From positions 62,001 through 126,000 of the forward strand of contig JAIXMP010000007.1 of the NCBI GenBank assembly GCA_025677815.1: a DNA stretch of 64,000 nt. Reading direction: 5' to 3'. The notes beneath the pieces are model-generated. The model worked only from the letters and a program-made list of their open reading frames with translations, was not told the origin of the DNA and did no database searches. The position numbers and the translations under genes are program-made. This DNA is from Phascolomyces articulosus (Eukaryota > Mucoromycota > Mucoromycetes > Mucorales > Lichtheimiaceae). Of this stretch, positions 22,351 through 38,173 are shown piece after piece. Within the stretch, counting starts at the first letter, position 1; each line of letters begins with the position of its first letter.

Positions 22351-23114
22351 AAAAAGACAAATCCCAACTCAACAGCTTGTGACTATAACTATAACGGATA
22401 AACTAATAGTTCTATAATTTTTAATCAACACTTGTTATCTTGAGAGATTAAAGAATATAGATCTGGTTTGTTCTAAATTAGCCTTTTGTATTCAAAGATA
22501 TACTATCAAAAACCGTACTTCTGAATCGCATCCATCGTTTTTTTTTATAAATATAATTTCTGTTTGTTGGGGTAAAGATAAGAAAAAGTAATAGTCATTA
22601 ATGCATATATGAAGTATTATCAAATGGTTGTCAATCGACATAAACATATACTTTGCATATTTTCAGTAAGTGGCGTAATTTTTCCTTTTCTGGATAGTTT
22701 AGAGGCACTTTGTTTTTTAAAAGATGATGAATAATATGGGCTATAATGATATTAATCATCAATATCATCAAAGAGACAATGCTAAATAGAAGGTATGAGA
22801 ATGTTGTTAATCCCTTTTATTGTTATGTTTCTCAAGTGGTTTTACGTGTTACAAAACAAAAAGGATGGCATATTTTGTTTTATTTCTCACATCATAAATT
22901 TCATCATCAATGAAACTGAGAGAGTTATGCAGTAAGAACTTTTTTTTTTTGACAAATAATTTCGTTGCGTTATGGCGTGCGCGCACCGACTGGTGTCACC
23001 GACGACATGTCGAATTTGTCAGCAAATCGCATAAAAGAACCAAGATTTGTTGATTGAGGCAACGAATTTTTTTTCTTTTACTTTTTCAACAACACCGAAA
23101 CTTAATAACAAAAT
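22351..23114. other. Intergenic DNA, no gene seen
   Basis: AT-rich spacer upstream of GST paralogue 2. The stretch around 22960-23060 has higher GC and is the likely promoter-proximal region of that gene. A similar GACAAATC...AAATC stretch occurs upstream of GST paralogue 1 near 16970 on the opposite strand, so some promoter sequence may be shared. Confidence 0.4.
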
Positions 23115-24188
23115 ATGTCTGGTAAAAAAAAAAATAACCAATTTATATACGCGTTTATGTCAATACTAGTCTTTGGTTTCAACAACTAACGTAACTGTTT
23201 GTTTATTGTCCTTTGTAGACAAAACCGTCTTTTACACTGCTGCCATTTGCCCATACGCTCAACGCGCTGACATTGCATTCAGAGAAATCGGATTAGAACT
23301 TGAAAAAGTCGAAATTGATTTGAGCAACAAGCCTTCATGGTAAAGTACCATTTTCATTCTTTCGAGTTATATATTGTTGTTGTTTTGTTTTTTTGTATTG
23401 AGAAAAAGTAGAAATTGTGAATTTATTAATATTAATATACGCGATAATTTTAAACAAATAGGTATAAGGATATCAACCCTGAAACCAAGGTTCCTGCCCT
23501 TTCTATTCAAGGCAAGAATATCGCTGAATCCCTTGTCCTTATTGAATTGGCTAATGATTTGAAGCCTGAAGTTGGGTAAGGAACATCTATATATATGTCG
23601 TGTGCAATATTATTTACGTCATGGAAGAAAATACAGTTGGATTTAACTTTAATTTATAAATTAATTAGACTGTTACCTGCCGATCCAGTGAAGCGTGCTC
23701 AAATTCGATTTGCAATTGAATATTTCTCATCCAAGGTTTCTTCTGCCTGGTATGGTTTCTTACGTGATTTCAAGAAGGAAAACCTTCAAAAGTATTCTGA
23801 TGCTCTTGACGCCGCCTATGCTCGCGTAAGTGTTTATTGAAAAAAGAAGAACAAGAATAGGAACAAACAGTATGATATAGCATAATATCTAACGAAAATA
23901 ATAATATAGCTCAACGATTTATTGTTGGAACAAGCACCTACTGGCCCTTACTTTTTGGGCACTCAATTCTCACTTGCTGATATTGCCATTGCACCTTTCT
24001 ATCTTCGTCAAGAAGCTACTCACAAGTTATTGTTGAATGGTTTTCAACCTGAATCTCTCAACAAGTATCCTCGTGTTAAGGAATGGTTAGAAGGTATTTC
24101 TAGCCGTCCCTCTGTCAAGGAAAGTTATCCTGGTGATGAATTTATCAACGAAAACTTCAAGAAGCGATGGGGTCTTTCTAGCCTTTAA
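23115..24188 (+). CDS. Glutathione S-transferase, cysteine-type (omega-like), paralogue 2
   Basis: Five exons (23115-23121, 23219-23339, 23462-23575, 23669-23825, 23910-24188) give about 225 aa. Exon 1 is ATGTCTG, as in paralogue 1. Active-site-like CPYAQR in the thioredoxin-like half; KVPAL and ES for glutathione; GPYFLGTQFSLADIAIAPF and a YPRVKEWLEGISSRPS helix in the C-terminal half. It is very close in sequence to the minus-strand gene at 15746-16855, and intron phases are identical (phase 1 after exon 1, within a Trp codon, within a Gly codon, and phase 0 after Arg), so they are recent duplicates. Predicted role: glutathione-dependent thiol transfer or stress defence in the cytosol; substrate unknown. 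Confidence 0.92.
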
Positions 24189-27100
24189 ATTATCTGAACT
24201 TCATTTATTCCTCTTATCCCTCTTCCACAACATACTAGTACCCACTTTTTCCTTTATAACATAACTCATTCCAATTATTCACACTAAACGTTGTGAAATC
24301 ATTTTTGTATCATATCTCCCCAGACTCCTTATATCAGTATATGTTTTGGGGATTATAGTATAATAAATATATTGTAAAAAGACTTATTTCATATTGCAGT
24401 GATGTGATTGACAATAGTGGTAAAGCTACCAATAGTTCAGTCCATAGAATAGTCCGCATTCTCCTTGTGGTGTAGATATAGCAATATATAAATTGTGTAA
24501 GGAGTGAAAACTTATGCTTAATTTTTTATTCACAGCTATTATTTTGACAGAATCATCAGTATACCATTGTAGTTCATATTCAAAGATTTCTATAGTAGAC
24601 AACATAATATAACTTTCCTTATATATATTTCTTACAGCAATAGCTTAACTAACGCGTGTATTCAAATAGTATAATTAATTGATTTATAAATAGAAAATGC
24701 AGAACAAAATGGTTTTTTCGTTTTTCATACAGTTAATAATGTAGAAAGTATTACAAGATGTACCTACAGGAGAAATTACGAAAACCACACTAATTATCTG
24801 GCCTAGATATCATTTGAGTTGTATGTAGCATGACTGGCTATTTATCGAGCTGTATTATTCATCAAGTGCTATTTCTGCATAGGACGAAACGATATATATA
24901 TAGCATAAAAGCAAAAATGATACGGGTTTCACATTGAGTTTACAGTAGTATGTAAAGCTTTTTTTAGCTGTAACATAATAAAAGGGCTACCGGGAGAATA
25001 AGACCTAGTATCAAATCCTACAATTAAGTAAAGTCAAGTATCAGAATGGAACCGATTATGTATAAACTCTACTACTTTAGAAATCTCAATGGCATTTGCA
25101 AAAAGAGTTATTGCATACTTACATTATTATGCATTTGATGTGTTACACGACCCAAAAACAATGCACTTAGTATATCTATATATATTACATGAATAGATTA
25201 GCTAAATTAAAACGGTAGTTCTGCCCGATGAACTAATGATTTATTATTGCTTTCCACTTGATCTTTTAATATTATTATATTTATCAATAAGGGTAATTTT
25301 AGAAATATATACCGATAGGTCTACATCTATTATCAAAACTGATATTACTAATAACTGCCATATTATTACTAATATCTACAATGCGTTTATTATGACATTT
25401 ATGTTAAAAGAGCATTATACCCGTGTCATTTTTCCAAAAGAAAGATCGGAGACGTAACAGCTTTAAAGTCATCCCTAGTAAGAGATACAACGGCAACTAA
25501 GCGAACCTAATGAGGAAAGAATTCCCATTATTGTTCGCTTTTTTCGTATGAAATTCGTTCAAGCAAAAAAAAAAAAATGCATGTACTCATTTGATCACAT
25601 CGTATCTACTGAAGGAAACAACTGATTCACGCGTACAAACACTATACTGTTTTAGACCGGCATCTTATTACCCGAGATTGCAACATCTCAGATAAATAAT
25701 GGTGATAATCCGGAGAAATTTTGCATCCGAAATCTCATCTGCTGCAGATAATAGTATAGGGTGACTGAGGAGCAAACATTGTCCATTATTGTTTTTGCCA
25801 TAAGGTCTATATGTGATCAGTAAAAGAACGAAGGAAGATTTATCAACCACATAAAAAAGATTCAATAAAGCATATATTTCTTGAATTGAATTGAAAAAAA
25901 AGACTAGATATTGTATAGATTTCAGTAGTATATTCAATTGTGAATCTATATACAATAATCATCAATAATTATTGGGTTGGAGTGGCTAATGTGTTTCGAT
26001 AATGAATAAAGGTGGTGTTAATGTATTTTTCTACCTAACAAATACTATGTATAGTTAACCACACTAGTTTTACTAATTATAATCCTTGTGACATACGTAA
26101 TTCTATCAACATAATTGGAATATTGTGAACAAATGACACCGGCAACAATTAAGATAAACGTATTGTTTATTTCTTTATTTAATTGTTTCACCTATATCAT
26201 ATAAGAGATGCATTACCATTCTTCTAATACAGGAAAAGATTTTGGTAACTTCACATCATGTAATAAAATGTAGTACAAAAAACAAAAAAGAACGTTCTTA
26301 TCAGTGAGTTCCCTTTGAATAACGCGCTCTTCTCCTGGTAAAAGAATCCAACTAATAACTGGATATTGGTGATACATCTTCTGATTCTAGAGAATTAAGG
26401 CCAATATACCACTATATCAAAAAGAAAGTATTATTTTTATTAAGGAGCGACAAAGAGAAAAACATATACTAGGGAACATCATGAAACAACGAGAAGTTAT
26501 TGGGTCACTGTATCCGTAATTCTGGCATTAGCTGTAATAAGTTCTCGTTTACTAAGTTATAAAGTTTATTCTTCAACAGCATTACACCAGGGAAAAAAAT
26601 TATCCAGAATTATTGTAATAAAAAGATGAAACACATACGTTGGTGGGGAGCAAATAACTGTATCAAGGAAATCTTCTTCCCATAACTTCCCAACAATAAA
26701 AGATAAGCATGCCATGATACTATCTAACTGTTCTACATGATGACATTGCTGCCCTGGATATTATTATTAATCAAAAGTTCATTCCTGAGGTTTTAGTAAC
26801 CAGTAACTTTAATATTTTTTTACCCGTTTAAGTTATACATATTCGTAAGATTGTTCCCATATTCGATAATTTTCATATTGTTCGTACGCCACACAATTGT
26901 CCATTTTAAGGACAGCTCATTTGTTTTTCTTTATGTTCAACCTGTGATTTGAAAGATGATATCTAAAATGATGGACATTTACTTCAAAAAAAAATGGAGA
27001 TGAATATATGTGAATGTCGAGATTCTTACTATAATAAGCTTGCATTAAAGCATGATTGATAAATTGGGGTGTGGCGTTCCTCACTCCATTTCCATATTCA

Positions 27101-27342
27101 ATTACGCGCGACTAATTCCATTTTCGTAGTACATCTTTTTTAGTGTAGTAAGTAAATTTGTCAGCAACCAATACAAATATCTAAATGCATGAACTTCAAA
27201 CGCGTTGTTTGAACAAAAAAAAAACTTCTTTTTCTTTCTCACTACTGCCTTTTTTCACTTTTTTTTTTCTTTTACCTTCAAAACGAAAATTTTTATTTAT
27301 AATTGTTATTCTTGTTATCGGGTTTCCATCAAATCATCCGTA
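24189..27342. other. Long AT-rich intergenic region
   Basis: No gene supported over 3.1 kb between GST paralogues 2 and 3. A minus-strand open stretch at 25668-25950 has protein-like content (LLLITYRPYGKNNNGQCLLL) but no ATG start, and another at 25236-25457 (+) is unremarkable. Both may be relics. Nothing else is recognisable. Confidence 0.45.
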
Positions 27343-28574
27343 ATGATGACTTCTTATTGTTCTTCTGGTACTATATGCCCATGAAGAATAGATTTTTAAA
27401 TTAGATAATCAAGATCATTTATATTCGACTGATATTTGTTTTATATATATAATTTATTCTTTTTTACATCTCACGTAAAAAAAATAAAATTATATATTTC
27501 TATTCATATATACTTTTTTTTTCTTCCTTTCGACCTTTTTTTTTCTCCAAACCAGAAATAGCAGAAAAAACAATCCTTTATTCTGCCCTCACTTGTCCCT
27601 TTTCACAACGTATTGCTATTGCACTCAAGGAAGCCGAGATTGAACACGAGACTGTATTAATTGATTTATCAAATAAGCCTGAATGGTAAATAAGAATATA
27701 TGAAAGATAAAGAGAGAGAGAGAGAGAGAGAGAGAAGGTAATCATATGGCTATAAGAATTTGTTGATTTTTGGATCTGACTTGGGTTAGTACCACTCTTC
27801 TATATTGTCTTTTTATTATTATTAAGGTACAAAGATGTTAATGTTGATAAAAAGGTTCCATCGCTTACTACTTATGGGATAAATTTTGCAGAGCCATCTG
27901 TTCTGATTGAGTTGATAAATGAATTAAAGCCCCAGAAACGGTAAATTGAGAACGAGTTGTTATTTACTACTCATAGTACCACTAATAATAAGAAAATAAT
28001 CAGAAGGTTTATTTTCTTCCTTGAATGATATAATATAGCATCCTAACTATATTTATTATTCCCCAGGTTATTACCGACGGATCCGGTAAAGCGTGCTCAA
28101 ATCCGATTTGTTATTCAGTATTATTGGTGCAAAGTGTCTTTAGCATGGTTCAGTCATTTCCAAAATCTGAAGGGCTCTGACTCAAGAAAATATATAGCTA
28201 AACTTCAAGTGGCCTATACTCGTGTAAGTGATGGACACAGTCATCCATTATAATTGATAAAGAAGTAGATAAAAAATTAAATACATATTTAGATCAATGA
28301 ATTATTATTACAACAATCACCCATGGGACCTTACTTTCTTGGACAACAATATTCCCTCGCTGATATTGTGATTGCACCCTTTGCCTCCCAGCTAGAAACA
28401 ACGCATAAAGCCTTTTTAAGTGGAATTGTCCAACAAGAAATCAATCAAATCAAACAATGTTATCCACGTCTACAAGAATTCATCCAGGGTATTGTGAACC
28501 GACCATCATTTAAAGAAACATATCCAGGTGATGAACTTATTATAGAAAGTTTCCAACGTGCTTGGAAAAAATAA
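27343..28574 (+). CDS. Glutathione S-transferase, cysteine-type (omega-like), paralogue 3 (diverged)
   Basis: Exon 2 starts at 27556 (IAEKTILYSALTCPFSQR) and the following exons keep the intron positions of the two other GSTs: within the Trp codon of EW|YKD, before LLPTDPVKRAQIR, and after AYTR. The last exon, ending at 28574, has GPYFLGQQYSLADIVIAPF and YPRLQEFIQG. The start is my choice: ATG 27343 with a 25-nt first exon (MMTSYCSS) ending in the same phase 1 and a GT donor, leaving a 188-nt intron. Another upstream exon is possible. Divergence from the others is strongest in the C-terminal helices (YYWCKVSLAWFSHFQN). An (AG)n run follows the exon 2 donor. Predicted thiol transferase; substrate unknown. 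Confidence 0.8.
27711..27735. repeat. (AG)n microsatellite in a GST intron
   Basis: An AG dinucleotide run about 20 nt downstream of a donor site in the sense strand of GST paralogue 3. Confidence 0.85.
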
Positions 28575-28953
28575 TATCACACCATCATCATCAGCATCAT
28601 CATCAAGTTAACAATAAAACAAAAACAAAAAAAAAAGAAAAGGAAAGGGACATTTCTCCCCCAATGCAATGCAAAGAAGAAAAAAAAAGAGTAAAAATCA
28701 TGCATGATTTCAGATCAGTTAATTATTTTTATTTCAACTGAATTCATTTTGTTGTTTCCTAAATACACATATACGCATATTCATACATAGAAAATATTTG
28801 TTACCATTCTGCTGTATATCCCCCCATATATTACATATACAATTACTTGACAATAATATAACGATCCATATTTTATACAATCGTCCTTTTTTTTAATCAT
28901 TCATCACTCCCCCAACATACCAGTAGCAACAAACAATTAGAAAGAATCTTTTT
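28575..28953. other. Intergenic DNA between GST paralogue 3 and muskelin
   Basis: 379 bp, AT-rich, with ATC repeats right after the GST stop and A runs. It must hold the GST 3' end and the muskelin promoter. No motif recognised. Confidence 0.5.
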
Positions 28954-32996
<4,043 letters not shown>

Positions 32997-33337
32997 TGGA
33001 TATAAAATAGATGAATGATATAAATATACACTTTACTTTTTGTTTTTTCCAGTTCAGCATAGAATCTACTATTCATAAAAAAAACTCACATATACAGACA
33101 TGCACTTTTTTTTTGTTTAACTTTCAATCTAAATGCAATCTATACAATAATAACATTATAACAAAACAACAATAACATCCAAAAAAAAATTAACATTTCT
33201 TTTGTTTTCCTCACTTTTTTTATTAAATATATTTCCATTCAATTCAACATTCTTTAACAATATCTCTTTTTTTATCTCTTTTCCCTTCCTTTCCTTGCCA
33301 TCAGGTTTTTTATTTGCGTAAAAAAAAAAGAAACACC
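32997..33337. other. Intergenic DNA between muskelin and the b561 gene
   Basis: 341 bp of A/T-rich, poly-T/poly-A-marked spacer. It serves as muskelin 3' flank and promoter of the downstream gene. The leader immediately before the ATG at 33338 is an A run. Confidence 0.5.
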
Positions 33338-34167
33338 ATGCCGTGGTGGCCACAAAATACTACGAAAAGCATGCTTATTGATGCACATATATGGATCATG
33401 ATGACAGTATGGATGTTATTTGTACCACTTGCTGTAGGTGTTGCAGTTTATGGTCGTCATTATGAAAAACCTTGGTGGGCCAAGGCACACATGATGATTA
33501 TGGGATTTGGTGTAGCCATACCAATGACTGCAGGTGCGATTTTGGGTATTGTTGCAACAAAAGGTTTTTTACCCAGAGCTCATTTGGTAAATATTTCCCT
33601 ATAAAAAGTAAAAAAAAAATGAATATACATGGGCCCGTGAATTTGTGTACAACAACAGCGCATTTCACTGGATCGAATCGAGCATGAATGAAATCAATTA
33701 TATGCGTATATATGTATTTTTTTTATTAGATTCTTGGAACCATTATTATCTTTGGTGCATGGTTTCAGATCGGTTTAGGGATTGTGAATCATGTTATATT
33801 TCGAATTTATGGACGAGCCAAGGGTGCTAAAAGACCAGTACAAAATTCGATCCATGTTTGGTTGGGTCGTACATTGGGTGTTTTGGCCTTGATCAATATT
33901 CCGCTTGGTATGTACATGCATCATTCTGAATTGCCATGGTATATCGGCTATGCTATATGGGCAACACTGTTATGTGCTGGATCGGTTGGACTCTTTTGGA
34001 AGATTGGTAATCATGAAAACCAAAAACAACAACGTGCAAAAATGACACTCACAGAGGAAATTAGAGAAGTAGAAGAGAAAAGAGCAGGAAGAAGTCCAAG
34101 AATGGAGGAAGATATCAATGAAATTGCTGACCAACAGCAAAATCATCATTCATCAGAAAAAATATAA
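33338..34167 (+). CDS. Cytochrome b561-domain membrane protein
   Basis: Two exons (33338-33586, 33730-34167) give about 228 aa. Five to six hydrophobic segments are visible, with histidines in the pattern expected for heme ligation in b561 proteins: DAHIWIM, KAHMMIMGFG, RAHLILG and SIHVWLG, one His in each of four membrane helices. The family moves electrons across membranes (ascorbate or ferric reductases, or the C-terminal part of DOMON-b561 proteins). Here there is no N-terminal DOMON domain in the predicted protein. The C-terminal 60 residues are charged and soluble (MTLTEEIREVEEKRAG). No signal peptide apart from the first helix. Substrate and membrane unknown. Confidence 0.85.
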
Positions 34168-34368
34168 AAAAAAATACATCCTCTTTTGTCTCTCTTTTAA
34201 ATAAATATAGTCCCTTTTGATTTCCAACAATATTTTTGTTATTCCAATTCCATTTTACTTTCCCCTCTTTTTTTAAAAAAAAACTTGTTATATATGTCAT
34301 GGGGATATAAAGAAGGTTATATTATACTATCCTTGTGTATGTGTATGTGTGTGTGTGTGTGTGTTATG

Positions 34369-35644
34369 TTACATTCCAATATAACCACGGCTAGCATAAT
34401 ACATGGCATTCTTAAGGAGATAAAAGTACATTTTACGACGAGTAGAGTCCATATAATTAGCCGATTCTAAATATTTGGTATATTCTTCAGGTGTCATGGA
34501 TTTGGGAGTTTCCCAAAGATGCTTGATCATTAATTCAACATGATCGCCCACCACGGCATCTACACCCAAAGTCAAACATTGATGCATTTGCTCTTCATCA
34601 TTGATAGTCCAAGTAAGCACTTTTTTATTCAGTGCATGGGCTTCTTTTATAAATGCTTGACCATCCGCATCTTGTAATGCAATGAATGGCATGCTTAGAT
34701 AATCCGCAGTATGAAGGAAATGTTTGCGAGCCGCACCAAGAGAAAGTCCGATAAAGCAAATAGGGAATCCAATAGTTTGAGCCATGGGTAAGAAATCAAC
34801 GTGCCATACGCCGATCACTAATTGGCGCGCAAGGGTGTCCATGTGTTCACCAAATTCTGTTTTGAGTAATTTATGCACTTTTTCCATGATTTCAATTGGG
34901 TTATCAAACTATTAAAAAGTGGTGTATGTATGTGCGTATTAGTCAGTGGCCAGGGGAATTTACTGTCATTGTTTCTTCTTCTTTTTCACTTTTTATATAT
35001 TAAAAACATTACCTTAATATCAACAACAAAATACATCTTTCTATCAATAACATCTTGACGTAACATAAGTTTAACTACATCTCTGAAAAGGGGTATAGGT
35101 TGTGGAGGGTCAGATTTTGTAACAAGACCATCAATATAACCATGGTAGTTTACGTCTCCAATTTTTCCAACACCAGTTGTAGTACGATTCAATTTAAGAT
35201 CATGCATCATAATGATTTCACCGTCTTTTGTTAATCGAATATCTAATGGAAAAAAAAGTGACGTTTATTGACAAACCAGAAAAAGGGTAAGTTACCATAA
35301 CAACAGTAACAACAACAAAATAACAACTTTAAATTTTTCATGCACATCCTCATTTATATTTCTATCATTTACCTCCTTCCAATGCAGATGCATTGGCTTC
35401 AATACCCTTTTCATAGGATATCATGGTATTTTCAGGATATTGACCTGAATAGCCACGATGGGCAATAATCTCGGGTAACTCTGTTGGTTATTGTTATAGG
35501 ATGACGATTATTATATACATATACAGTTATATAATCATAATTTCAAATAGATGATGGGATTATTTTTTTTCCCATGATCAATCTTTAAAAAAAAAACGAC
35601 TCAATTTTCATTGTCTTACTTGGAAGAATAGTATCTTTGGTCAT
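34369..35644 (-). CDS. Glycerophosphodiester phosphodiesterase family protein (Pgc1-like phospholipase C)
   Basis: Five exons on the minus strand: 35620-35644, 35373-35480, 35013-35242, 34369-34908 and correct joins give about 300 aa. Catalytic elements of the GDPD barrel are present: AHRGYSGQYPENT with the general-acid His, EGDIRLTKDGE with the metal-binding Glu/Asp pair, and MMHD with the second His. Later strands are VIDRKMYFVVDIK, LTWTINDEEQMHQCL and GVDAVVGDHVEL. The shape and the C-terminal tail (YFYLLKNAMYYASRGYIGM) resemble yeast Pgc1, which hydrolyses phosphatidylglycerol; that substrate is an inference. It lies tail-to-tail with the b561 gene, with 201 bp between stops. Four exon segments are listed; the short first exon carries MTKDTILP. 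Confidence 0.88.
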
Positions 35645-37224
35645 ATTTTATTAAAATTAAATAATAATAAAAGGAAGAAAGGAAATAAAAAAAAAAAAAA
35701 AGAAATAGAAAAGTTAAAAGCATTTTCTAAAAACTGAATTTAAATATGTTCGTTCTTTTTTTTGCTCCACTCTAAACAAGGTACATATACGACGTAACTA
35801 AAAACGCTAAAACGGGTCATCCGAAAGGTTTATTAAGGAACCTGAAACCCAATCACATGCGACGATCTCATGGGTCCTCCGATATATCATATATGTTTCG
35901 ACCGATTTTTTTTTCTTCTTATCTCTCCAAGTACTAATTGTAGTAGTAATATAATTTGTTTTGATGTCAGTGAAAAAAAGGCTTGGCGTATAAAAATAGT
36001 GGGTAGAGTGAAAAGTATTAAACATGGACATTCTTATAAATATATCATGAAATGTTATGATCCAAGCAATAGATGGGTTATCTTTTTTCTTTTTCGTAGT
36101 AGTATGCAGTAATTAATAAGTAATAAACTTTTTTTTTTCATGCATCGTTTTGTACAACTGGTTACTGACAATCATGACGTGATTCATTTTTAAAAAACTA
36201 TTTGTTTATATAAATTTAGTTACTATGTTAATACATATATCTTATGTACCAAAACCACACTTATCTCTTTTAGTAGGAGAGTTTAATGATAATAAAAAAA
36301 ACCCTCCTATCAATTCCCCCACCTATAGAGTTGGGTTTTTTGTGAGTTTTCTAATTATTGAATTCTCCTCTTCCTAGTACGTATAATGATAAAAAAGTTG
36401 TCATTTATAACATGTTTGTTGTTATATGATCATTGAGTAAGATCTAATCGACCAGAGTTTGATAATAATCACTGTGTGCCTGGGTAGCTTGTAATAGATA
36501 GCTAGTAGAAATATAGCTTTTTTGTATCCACCCATCCAGCATTTTATATAGAATTGACATATTAGTTTCATAGCAACTTGAAGCACTAGTACTGCTTAGC
36601 ATTTTGTTGTAAAGGATCTTGCAGTATATGCGAAAAACCTTACATTCCCTTGTAAGTGTAGCGTTTGCCTGAAAACAAAAATGGTGCACCAAAGTATCCT
36701 TTCAAAAATGTTGAACCTTCTTATCTATTAATTACATTATAATATAAATATACTATATCTGATTCAAGTATAGTACTAAGAGAGTAAGTTAATACGCACT
36801 GAAACTAAATAAACAAGTTATGTTGAATAGCATCATCTTGGATCATTTTATCAAATGGAAGATGAAAGAAGGATAAACGGCCATAATATATAGAGCGTGG
36901 TAATTCATGGATAGAGTAACAGGTGCCCAATAACAGGAATCTCATTTTTATGACTTTATTATTTTATATATCACAATAAAAATAAAAATTCACTTGATAA
37001 ATTTACACTCTTAAATAAAATAATATAACAATATTCATTGGGTCAAAATAGATAAACACAAATTCCCTGTCCTTCCCTCACTTGTTTTGATCCGGACCGT
37101 AATTCAAAATTGAAAAGAAAACAATTTTTTTCTTATATATATACTGAAAAAAAAAAGTGATGGATGGATGAATGATGATGGTTTTTTTTAATAATATAAA
37201 AAAAGAAGAAGATAAAAAAAATGC
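35645..37224. other. Intergenic region with possible small ORFs and a hairpin
   Basis: No secure gene. Candidates: a plus-strand stretch at 35940-36112 reading DVSEKKAWRIKIVGRVKSIKHG (no ATG at its head), and a minus-strand two-part frame, 36820-36960 (MRFLLLGTCYSIHELPRSIY) and 36444-36675 (ANATLTRECKVFRIYCKIL, ending TQAHSDYYQTLVD), which a weak donor and a TTTTCAG acceptor could join. A hairpin with arms AAAAAACCC/GGGTTTTTT lies at about 36296-36341. None is recognised. Confidence 0.35.
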
Positions 37225-38173
37225 TTAGATCTTTTGCATAGCAGCAACATCAACAGATTGGACATAGTCTTCAAGTTCTTGGATAGCATCAGCCAAGTCA
37301 TCCATGGCAACCTATTATTATTATAAAATAAAAGAATGTGGGTTATTATTATTATTATTATTATTACCCCCCCAGTAAAAAAACCATGTTTCCACATCCT
37401 CCATCAAATATAAATATATAAAAAAATACCTTGTCATCTTCAACAACACAGTTGATTTGGAGCTTCTTGATACCGTAACCAACAGGAACGTGTTGGAAAC
37501 CACCCCACAATAAACCGTCCATTTGGATAGCACGGACAGCTTCAGTCATGGCATTGACATCAGTTTCATCATCCCAGGGCTTGACATCCAAGGTGACGGT
37601 GGTCTTAGCAATAGGCTTAGGTTTGGCAGCCTTCTTTGCTTGATATTCAGCAAGACGTTGAGCCTTGATCTTTTCAGCTTCTTCGTCAACTTCTTCATCG
37701 TCCGAACCAAAGAGATCGATGTCATCATCTTCTTCAGCGGCAGCAGCAGGAGCAGCATCCCTTTTGTAATAAAAAGTCAATATCTTTTTTTTTTTTGCCT
37801 TTCGTTTTACCATTTCCAAAATATATATACACTCTCTTCCCTTGGTTTAACTTACTTGTTCACTTCGGCATACCACTTGGCAACAGCAGGGAATTCGGCA
37901 GAGGGAGCAGCACCGAGAGCCTTGGCAACGGCAGCATCAGCAGTAGCCCTGTCATTAAGATAAGAGGGAGGGGGTTAGAAAAAATAAAAATGAAAATGAA
38001 AACGCGTTTTTACAAGTTAATTCATTAAAATTGATAATTAATGATTAAAGAATCATGTTTTTATTCTTTTTTTAGAAAAAAATCTGATAAACGTACGATT
38101 CAACATATTTGTTTTCGGCAAGATAGCCTTCGAGAATGTGGAGAGCCAAAGGAAGTTCAAGAGTAACGGACAT
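37225..38173 (-). CDS. Translation elongation factor 1-beta (eEF1B alpha, GDP/GTP exchange factor of eEF1A)
   Basis: Recharges eEF1A with GTP during translation elongation in the cytosol. Four exons (38097-38173, 37856-37948, 37430-37760, 37225-37311) give about 195 aa, close to the family's 205-225. The N-terminal GST-C-like segment is [18 protein letters not shown] ... KWYAEVNK. An acidic linker contains [13 protein letters not shown], the usual CK2 phosphorylation site region, followed by a Lys/Ala-rich stretch. The C-terminal exchange domain carries [39 protein letters not shown] and ends [14 protein letters not shown], nearly the universal family terminus. Codon use is strongly biased (GCC, AAG, GGT), as expected for a highly expressed gene and unlike its AT-rich surroundings. 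Confidence 0.96.
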
